Virus record (IMG/VR): IMGVR_UViG_3300005062_000047
Span: 1 to 20,561 of that record
Strand: one strand, 5' to 3'
Origin: a virus
DNA: 20,561 nt
Made by a program: the position numbers and the translations under genes. Shown piece by piece: positions 15,798 to 20,561 of this stretch; position 1 is the first letter of the stretch; each line of letters opens with the position of its first letter. Under the pieces are notes generated by a model. The model saw only the letters and a list, made by a program, of their open reading frames with translations, made no database searches and was not told where the DNA came from.

Positions 15798-16393
15798 TAT
15801 AGCCACTTCCCTATCTGCGATTGAACTTTTTTAGTGATGTTAAACATTTCAGCATACTCAAATAGACGTCTGATGTTTTTTTGTGGGTCTTTGGTGTATC
15901 GCATTACCGCATTGGTAAAAACTTCTTTTTCGAGTTTCTTTTCATAGCGCATAATATCACACATAGTACGATCCCGATCAAAAATTCTTACTTCTACACC
16001 ATTTATTTCAAAAGTTGTAACACCAATACTGAGAAATTTCGGTTCTTGGTAGTATGGTTCTACAAGTGGATAATCGATGTCATATTGGCTTTTTTCACTA
16101 TCTCTGTCCACTGCTATTTGCCACGCTGTTGGAATTCTATCCGTATAGAGATAATGCAGGAGTGCACTTTCGAGAAATATAACCGCTTCGGGAAAGAGTC
16201 TTGCTATCATTACTTCCTCTGGGTTCACTTCATCAGTGAGTTCATAGTAACCATACTTTATTTTTGATATTTCTCCTTCTTCAAAAAGCTTTTTAATTTG
16301 ACGACTATTCAAACCCAGTTCTTTCAGCTCCGATGTTTTCAATACACCGCCATGTTTTTTAAATTCATCTATTATTTTTTGTTTTTCAATCAT
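15797..16393 (-). CDS. abiEi: Type IV antitoxin and autorepressor AbiEi
   Basis: This 198-aa protein has an N-terminal winged helix-turn-helix (about residues 1-50; HGGVLKTSELKELGLNSRQI then a wing ending YYEL) and a C-terminal AbiEi domain with VRIFDRDRTMCDIMRY near 133-148. Family members counteract AbiEii and repress their own operon by binding inverted repeats in the promoter. It comes first in the operon, and its stop overlaps the abiEii start. GGTG lies near the ATG, a weak ribosome binding site. The promoter and operator candidate lie at 16411-16472. Base composition is more AT-rich than the virion genes. Confidence 0.9.
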   Translation of the reverse strand: MIEKQKIIDEFKKHGGVLKTSELKELGLNSRQIKKLFEEGEISKIKYGYYELTDEVNPEEVMIARLFPEAVIFLESALLHYLYTDRIPTAWQIAVDRDSEKSQYDIDYPLVEPYYQEPKFLSIGVTTFEINGVEVRIFDRDRTMCDIMRYEKKLEKEVFTNAVMRYTKDPQKNIRRLFEYAEMFNITKKVQSQIGKWL

Positions 16394-16410
16394 ATTTGCA
16401 CCTCTTTATC

Positions 16411-16472
16411 CGCATTTGAATTTCAATGCGTGTATTTAAGTGCATTATATCACTGTTCAAATTATTTATCAA
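16411..16472 (-). promoter_or_regulatory. abiE promoter with overlapping operator candidate
   Basis: The minus strand has TTGATA (16472-16467), a 17-bp spacer and TATAAT (16449-16444), a near-perfect sigma-70-type promoter. Directly behind the -10 lies GCACTTAAATACACGCA (16443-16427), which recurs in both arms of the palindrome at 14829-14883. CGCATT (16411-16416) and AATGCG (16425-16430) form a further small inverted repeat. Repression by AbiEi is inferred from the family. Confidence 0.75.
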
Positions 16473-16500
16473 CGAGTTTATACGCGTTTTAAAATGTTCC

Positions 16501-16526
16501 AAGAAGAAAACAGGCTACTAAGCCTG
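16501..16526 (-). terminator. Rho-independent terminator behind the 103-aa gene
   Basis: The minus strand forms CAGGCT-TAGT-AGCCTG (16526-16511) followed by TTTTCTTCTT. It separates the upstream phage genes from the abiE promoter, so the cassette is transcribed on its own. Confidence 0.75.
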
Positions 16527-16546
16527 CTTTAGATTTTCTTCAGTTT

Positions 16547-16858
16547 TTACAGTTCAAGGCCAACGTAACGTCCATATGAGTATCCTTCCCCGTTTAGAAG
16601 AATTTTCTCTCCGGTATCGATATTCACGATGCGGATGCACCTGACCTCTCCATTTTGGTTGACACCTCCATCTTCATGTGAAATCCACGGCTGATCTCTC
16701 AGAAAATCCTGGGCAAATTCTATGAACTCTACATCCTTTAAAATCACTTCTCTCGTGATGATATATGGCTGACCTTTCTTTCCCTCTTTGATGGCTTGGT
16801 GGGTGAGCTCTTTTAGTTCTGTTAAATTACAAATCTTTCTTCCAAATAGTGCCTTCAT
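16547..16858 (-). CDS. Conserved small phage protein (DUF6329-like)
   Basis: This 103-aa protein starts MKALFGRKICNLTELKELT and has QDFLRDQPWISHEDGG in the middle and EVRCIRIVNIDTGEKILLNG towards the end. It resembles a family of small phage and mobile-element proteins of unknown function (probably DUF6329; named from memory). The ATG at 16858 shares its A with the stop of the gene upstream (TGATG), with GGAGG 9 nt before. A terminator follows its stop. Confidence 0.7.
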   Translation of the reverse strand: MKALFGRKICNLTELKELTHQAIKEGKKGQPYIITREVILKDVEFIEFAQDFLRDQPWISHEDGGVNQNGEVRCIRIVNIDTGEKILLNGEGYSYGRYVGLEL

Positions 16859-17049
16859 CACTTTTTCCCTCCCAGTCTTTTGAAATATCCTGTTTCCAGA
16901 AATTCCTCCATCTCACCGGGTGTGTAGATTAAGCATTCATCGTCTGTTTCTTCAATAGGCGCTAGTATAAAATCTCGATCCCACTTCCCAGCGATTTCGT
17001 AAACCTTACCTCTTTTGTTTTCGAATCTGTCCCTCTTCTGAATCATCAT
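16858..17049 (-). CDS. Small hypothetical phage protein
   Basis: This is a 63-aa protein starting MMIQKRDRFENKRGKVYEI, probably a small beta-barrel-like fold with a C-terminal helix (EMEEFLETGYFKRL). I do not recognise it. GGAGG lies 8 nt before the ATG and a promoter module lies at 17090-17122. Its stop overlaps the next start, so the two small genes are coupled. Confidence 0.7.
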   Translation of the reverse strand: MMIQKRDRFENKRGKVYEIAGKWDRDFILAPIEETDDECLIYTPGEMEEFLETGYFKRLGGKK

Positions 17050-17089
17050 TTCTTTGACCTCCTTGCTTTTAGTTTGCTTTTGGTACTAC

Positions 17090-17122
17090 CATATATCACT
17101 CTAAAGCTACATAAATGCAAGT
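17090..17122 (-). promoter_or_regulatory. Promoter module, copy 2
   Basis: The minus strand reads ACTTGC, 12 bases, TTAGAGTGATATATG, identical in plan and spacing to 14772-14804. TTGCAT with 17 bp to GATATA is the most likely -35/-10 pair. It drives the 63-aa and 103-aa genes. Confidence 0.55.
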
Positions 17123-17156
17123 CTTATCTTGAAAAATGATGTATATTTTCTAAGGC

Positions 17157-17645
17157 TTACAGAAAACTCGGAGGGTACTTCTTAATGGCTTTTTCACTGA
17201 TGACCAGAGCATCCTCTATAAATGCTTCATCAAAACCGGCAGCCTTATAACCTTCTTTCACAGTCTCTAGATAACTTCTACTTGGAAGGTTGAGATGGAT
17301 CCTATCCAGAATCTTATCGGTCATGATGTACACCATGGCTGTGATAGATGTTCCATCCTCCAGGGTGACCTTCACATCTTGTTTTTCATAAAACCTAGGG
17401 TAGCCTTCGTAAAAATCCAGTGCCTTCTCATCTTCTGGCTCAAGTTCCCAAACCATCACAGGTACTTTTCCACCACGTTTTTTCTCAATGGTGCAGTAGG
17501 CGTTTTCCATCTGATCTTTAAATAGCAGACGGTATCCTTTTAACAATCCTTTGCCATAGACCTTAGCCGCCTTGCACCTCATGGCCATTTGGCCGAGATT
17601 GAGATTGTACCCATAGGCCACGCCCAGTCTTTTTTCCACTTTCAT
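17157..17645 (-). CDS. Gamma-glutamylcyclotransferase-like (AIG2-like) protein
   Basis: This 162-aa protein has the AIG2/GGCT fold signatures: the substrate loop YGYNLN (11-16; usually YGSN), the MAMRC and KGYRLLFK region, and Glu80 in ALDFYEGYPRFY, the likely catalytic acid. Related enzymes turn gamma-glutamyl amines into 5-oxoproline. In phages these genes often accompany an amidoligase; none is seen here. The ATG at 17645 has GGAG 5 nt upstream; ATG/GTG alternatives at 17648 and 17651 are possible. Its role in phage biology is unknown. Confidence 0.82.
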   Translation of the reverse strand: MKVEKRLGVAYGYNLNLGQMAMRCKAAKVYGKGLLKGYRLLFKDQMENAYCTIEKKRGGKVPVMVWELEPEDEKALDFYEGYPRFYEKQDVKVTLEDGTSITAMVYIMTDKILDRIHLNLPSRSYLETVKEGYKAAGFDEAFIEDALVISEKAIKKYPPSFL

Positions 17646-17651
17646 CATCAC

Positions 17652-17829
17652 TCCATCCCTTCTTAAAGAGCGGTTTATCCCCTTACGTCTAGCCTGTGTG
17701 GGCTTATGTTTGACGAGGGGAACCCTTCTACCACCTTAAGGGCGGTTGCCCCCTCGGTGGATTGAAATTATTATAAGCATCCGCGGCAAATCTCCAGACG
17801 GGTACTACTATCAATGAAAAATAATATCT
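17652..17829 (-). other. Structured intergenic stretch
   Basis: No gene is visible here. In the minus-strand RNA GAGGGG with AACC (about 17747-17757) can pair with GGTT and CCCCTC (about 17717-17727), closing a loop that contains CCTTAAGG and competing CCACC/GGTGG pairs. AGCC-cacaca-GGCT forms a small hairpin nearer the next gene. It lacks a clear U-run and might be a leader of the GGCT-like gene or a scar linked to the endonuclease gene. Confidence 0.4.
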
Positions 17830-18315
17830 TTAGCTACCCGATATTTCATTGCACTTTGCAAATTCTCCAAAGTATTTTAACGCCGCTTCATTATAAGCTC
17901 TAGCAGCATCTTCCTCGTTTACAAATCTCCCCAAGTATATCGCTTTATTATTGAACTTTATCCTAGCTTCCCACTTGGATGCATTTTTTCGTTTTAATAC
18001 ACCTTTATATTGAGATGTGCATTTCACTTTAGGTTTCTTTCTGTTGAAGGAGTTTTTCTGTACTGATGCAACTCTCAAATTGGATCGTCTGTTATCCAAC
18101 CTATTTCCATTGATATGATCCACCTGCTCATTGGTTTTAACATTCATAATTACTCTGTGCATGTGAACAGTACGAGGTTCGCCGCGGTTCTTTCTTCCTT
18201 TACGAACAGCATATCCTGTTGACGCACTATAAGACCAATTGTACTCTGAAATTTTGCTGTAATCTTCATTACTAACAAGGACCTCTTTATCTTGAGTTAT
18301 TTGTATTACTTTCAT
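17830..18315 (-). CDS. Free-standing HNH/AP2 homing endonuclease
   Basis: This 161-aa protein combines an HNH nuclease (about residues 45-90, with HMHRVIM around His53, VDHINGN at 65-71 and RLDNRRSNLR) with a C-terminal AP2 DNA-binding domain (about 102-157, SQYKGVLKRK through WEARIKF and YLGRF to AARAYNEAA). This pairing is typical of phage homing endonucleases that spread by cutting related genomes lacking the gene. No intron structure was recognised around it. GAGGAG lies 8 nt before the ATG. A weak AGCT-ACG-AGCT hairpin with T7 (18336-18352) stands between it and the methyltransferase. Its codon use is more AT-rich than the virion genes. Confidence 0.9.
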   Translation of the reverse strand: MKVIQITQDKEVLVSNEDYSKISEYNWSYSASTGYAVRKGRKNRGEPRTVHMHRVIMNVKTNEQVDHINGNRLDNRRSNLRVASVQKNSFNRKKPKVKCTSQYKGVLKRKNASKWEARIKFNNKAIYLGRFVNEEDAARAYNEAALKYFGEFAKCNEISGS

Positions 18316-18359
18316 TTGATCAGCTCCTCAAAATCAAAAAAAGCTCGTAGCTATTTAGT

Positions 18360-19604
18360 CTACTGCTCTTTAGACAAATCTCTATATTGAATTTTTTCTC
18401 CATCCCTTAATAGGTAAACATCTTCATCTGTCCCAATATGGTCTATAAACCTTTTTGTAATAACATCTACAAATTTCTCGTCGAGTTCAACCGTATAACA
18501 AATTCGATCAACTTGTTCACATGCAATTAACGTACTTCCCGATCCTCCAAAAGGATCCACAACAATCGAATTCACACTCGAACTATTCTTCACAGGATAT
18601 GCGATTAAAGGAACAGGTTTCATCGTACTATGAAGGCCGTTCTTAGAAGGCTTATCGAATTCCCATACCGTGGTTTCAGAACGCCCTGCGTACCACTTGT
18701 GCTTCCCTTTTTTCTTCCATCCAAAAAGACACGGTTCATGTTTCCACTGATATGGGCTACGTCCTAATACCAAAGACTGTTTAACCCACTGGCACACTCC
18801 TGAAAGATAAAATCCTGCATCTTGAAAAGCCTTTCTAAATATATAGCCTTTGGTATCTGCGTGGAATACATAGATTGACGCATCGTCTGCCATAACACTT
18901 TCCATGTTCTTAAATGCGGCATGGAGAAAACCATAGAACTCCTCATCCTTTAAATTGTCATTTTGTATAGTGCCTTGGCTCCCATCATAGGAAACGCCAT
19001 ATGGGGGATCCGTTACGACCAGATTGGCCTTCTTTCCCTCCATAAGATTCTCAAAAGTTTCAACTTGAGTACTGTCTCCACATATCAATCGATGATTACC
19101 TAAAAGCCAAATGTCGCCTTGTTTTGAGATTGGTTCTTCTTCTAAAGCGGCCTCTACATCAAAGTCATCGTCGCTGACATCCTTATCATGAACCTGGCTA
19201 AAGAGATCTTCAATTTCTGCAGCATCAAATCCAGTAAGAGTCACATCAAAGTCCTGTGCTTCCAAATCTTTAATGAGGTCAGCCAGAGCTTCAAACTCCC
19301 AATCACCGGTGACTTTGTTTAGAGCCACATTGAGTGCCTTTTCTCTTTCAGCACTCATCTTAACAATGACACATTCCACTTCCGTGTGGCCTTCTGCCAC
19401 CAGCACCTTATATCGTTGATGGCCTCCTACTATATTGCCCGTCTCTTCATTCCAGATGATTGGCTCCACATATCCAAACTCTGTCATGGACCTTTTCAGC
19501 TTTTCATAAGCAGGATCTCCAGGCTTTAAGTCTTTTCTCGGGTTATATTCTGCCGGGTTGATTTCCGTCACCGGCACTTTTCTTATAATCATGTCTTGCT
19601 TCAT
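18360..19604 (-). CDS. ParB-domain DNA methyltransferase
   Basis: This 414-aa protein joins an N-terminal ParB/Srx-like domain (about residues 1-110, with NPAEYNPR near 16-23 and IVGGHQRY at 58-65) to a class beta DNA methyltransferase with the catalytic DPPY at 199-202 and the SAM-binding DPFGGSGST at 350-358. DPPY indicates amino-group (N6-adenine or N4-cytosine) methylation. No partner restriction gene is seen, so it is an orphan phage enzyme, perhaps shielding phage DNA from host restriction or marking it for packaging. The ATG at 19604 has GGAGGG 6 nt upstream; earlier in-frame ATG at 19628 lies before that site. A terminator stands just upstream. Confidence 0.93.
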   Translation of the reverse strand: MKQDMIIRKVPVTEINPAEYNPRKDLKPGDPAYEKLKRSMTEFGYVEPIIWNEETGNIVGGHQRYKVLVAEGHTEVECVIVKMSAEREKALNVALNKVTGDWEFEALADLIKDLEAQDFDVTLTGFDAAEIEDLFSQVHDKDVSDDDFDVEAALEEEPISKQGDIWLLGNHRLICGDSTQVETFENLMEGKKANLVVTDPPYGVSYDGSQGTIQNDNLKDEEFYGFLHAAFKNMESVMADDASIYVFHADTKGYIFRKAFQDAGFYLSGVCQWVKQSLVLGRSPYQWKHEPCLFGWKKKGKHKWYAGRSETTVWEFDKPSKNGLHSTMKPVPLIAYPVKNSSSVNSIVVDPFGGSGSTLIACEQVDRICYTVELDEKFVDVITKRFIDHIGTDEDVYLLRDGEKIQYRDLSKEQ

Positions 19605-19902
19605 CAGGTTCCCTCCGTTTCTTGGCATTAAAAAAGCCCTAGACCGGGGTCTATAGGCTAAAACTTATAAAATATTTTAGAAAAATACTCCTTTTTCAAG
19701 GTTGTAATGGATTCACTTTGATTGAACTTCTTAACTAATCATAGAACGCTACAACCCACTATTCATGCGATTTCCAGGAGATTATCTCCCTATGAACATA
19801 GCGCATAAAGCCTGGGATATACCCCCCTTACGATTTTCGCGATTTTTCACAAAAGACCCTGGCGCGTTGTCGTTTCAAGGGTTACGCAGAGATGCAGACC
19901 CC
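19605..19902. other. Non-coding stretch with cos-like features
   Basis: About 300 bp without a gene. On the minus strand it begins with the GGGGGTAGGGGG run at the HNH stop, then GACAACGCGCC and a GTGAAAAATCGCGAAAATCG repeat, then hairpins at 19774-19815 (CCAGG/CCTGG enclosing GGAGAT/ATCTCC and CTATG-AA-CATAG) and an AT-rich part. Many HK97-type phages have their cohesive-end site just behind the HNH gene, so cos is possible. No packaging site can be proven from sequence alone. Confidence 0.4.
19630..19659 (-). terminator. Rho-independent terminator before the methyltransferase
   Basis: The minus strand AGCCTATAGACC pairs with GGTCTAGGGCT with one bulge and is followed by T6. It ends transcription from the HNH side, or acts as an attenuator, 26 nt before the methyltransferase start. 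Confidence 0.75.
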
Positions 19903-20262
19903 CTACCCCCTTGTAGAGTTACCAAAGCCACCATCTTCTTCAGCAGTCTTTTTAGAGTGACAGCTCTTACATAAAGCCTGCCAGTTGTTTTTATTCCAAA
20001 AGAGTTTAAGGTTCCCACCATGAGGTTTGATATGGTCCACCTCTGTTGCTGGAGTCAGTCTTCCTTCTCTCTGACAGTGAACACAGAGGGGATGCTTTTT
20101 AAGAAAGTCTTTACTGGCTTTTCGCCACTGATATGTGTACATCTTTGAAGTCCTATCGTTCTGAGTCCTTGTCATTTCCTTCTTATGCTTCTCACAGTAC
20201 CTATCGTGGGTCAGCACTTGACACCCAGGATAATTGCAGATGCTCTTTGGTTTCCAGGGCAT
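19903..20262 (-). CDS. Phage HNH endonuclease (terminase-associated type)
   Basis: This is a 119-aa nuclease. The first part has a Cys/His cluster (Cys9, Cys14, Cys23, His26) as in many phage members. The HNH domain has the zinc pairs CVHC (60-63) and CKSC (98-101), the EVDHIKPHGG catalytic strand with His77 and NNWQALC. Proteins of this group stand next to the terminase genes in HK97-like phages and help nick DNA at cos. Here the gene is 6.5 kb from the small terminase. I chose the ATG at 20262 because GGGGGTGA lies 5-8 nt upstream; a longer frame to 20304 lacks a site. Confidence 0.92.
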   Translation of the reverse strand: MPWKPKSICNYPGCQVLTHDRYCEKHKKEMTRTQNDRTSKMYTYQWRKASKDFLKKHPLCVHCQREGRLTPATEVDHIKPHGGNLKLFWNKNNWQALCKSCHSKKTAEEDGGFGNSTRG

Positions 20263-20290
20263 CAATGTCACCCCCTTATTTTCTAAATAT

Positions 20291-20323
20291 AAAAAATGGA
20301 CCAACTAATTATTAGCTGATCCA
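20291..20323 (-). terminator. Strong rho-independent terminator
   Basis: The minus strand forms a 12-bp stem (TGGATCAGCTAA with TTAGTTGGTCCA, two G-U pairs), a 3-nt loop and then T6. It ends the unit of the partial gene upstream and lies before the HNH start. Confidence 0.85.
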
Positions 20324-20348
20324 TCGAATCACAAATGATTTTGAAACT

Positions 20349-20561
20349 TTATTTTAACCTATAGGTTATTGCACGCCCACTACCTAATTTAATTATAATA
20401 TTTTTCTCTACCAGAGTGTTCAATATCCTAAGGGACTTTGATTTATCATACCCGGTTTTCAAATCTATATCTTTTCTCGATAGCTCTCCCTTTGTTTTTA
20501 ATAACTCGTAAATACGGCTTTCATCTTTAGATAAATCTAATTGATCAATCTCAGTATTAGG
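20349..20561 (-). CDS. C-terminal winged-helix domain of a truncated-by-window protein
   Basis: The last 70 codons of a gene enter from the right edge and stop at 20349. The visible part holds SRIYELLKTKGELSRKDIDL, then a recognition helix with YDKSKSLRILNTLVEK and a wing ending LGSGRAITYRLK, a winged helix-turn-helix. This arrangement is common at the C-terminus of AlbA_2-type or RecG-like transcription regulators, as well as in other families; the rest is needed to decide. It has its own terminator and AT-rich sequence. Confidence 0.75.
   Translation of the reverse strand, partial: PNTEIDQLDLSKDESRIYELLKTKGELSRKDIDLKTGYDKSKSLRILNTLVEKNIIIKLGSGRAITYRLK

Noticed and set aside
17650-18360. 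Group I intron around the HNH/AP2 gene
   Set aside because: I could not find conserved P7/P3 core elements, and the methyltransferase upstream appears complete at its C-terminus.
1-20561. CRISPR arrays, tRNA or rRNA genes
   Set aside because: No regularly spaced direct repeats, tRNA cloverleaf or rRNA segment was seen on either strand.

Overview
The window is the head and early tail part of a temperate siphophage (prophage) genome, read almost entirely from the minus strand, from a Gram-positive, low-to-moderate GC host. The strong AGGAGG ribosome binding sites, HK97-type virion genes, LtrA-type intron and recombinase trio all point to Bacillota, most likely a Clostridia-class anaerobe. The species cannot be named from the sequence.

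Layout in the direction of transcription (right to left): the end of a winged-helix protein with a strong terminator (20561-20291); a phage HNH endonuclease followed by a G-rich, cos-like non-coding stretch (20262-19605); a ParB-domain DNA methyltransferase; a free-standing HNH/AP2 homing endonuclease; a structured intergenic stretch; a gamma-glutamylcyclotransferase-like gene and two small phage genes; a self-contained AbiEi/AbiEii toxin-antitoxin cassette with its own promoter and a 21-bp-arm palindrome behind it (about 16472-14829); three small accessory genes (14742-13520); then the virion module: small and large terminase, portal, ClpP-type protease, major capsid, head fiber, head-tail connector, head closure, gp10-like protein, a tail-terminator candidate, and the first seven codons of the major tail protein.

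Two mobile elements sit at the very beginning of two nearby virion genes. A recombinase-in-trio (RIT) element of about 3.5 kb lies after codon 8 of the gp10-like gene. Its 39-bp inverted terminal repeats carry a ribosome binding site, an ATG and several codons, so the end facing the gene gives it a new start (MGRCSFKM replacing the native MARSSFKM). The central recombinase gene is broken by what looks like a TG dinucleotide duplication. A 2474-bp Ll.LtrB-like group IIA intron lies after codon 7 of the major tail gene and encodes an intact maturase; splicing would restore the reading frame. The two elements thus appear to spare an essential gene by different means: RNA splicing in one case, a replacement start in the other.

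Other points of interest are a cluster of DnaA-box-like 9-mers between portal and protease, a duplicated promoter module in front of two accessory genes, and an AbiE operator-like sequence that recurs as the palindrome at the far end of the cassette.
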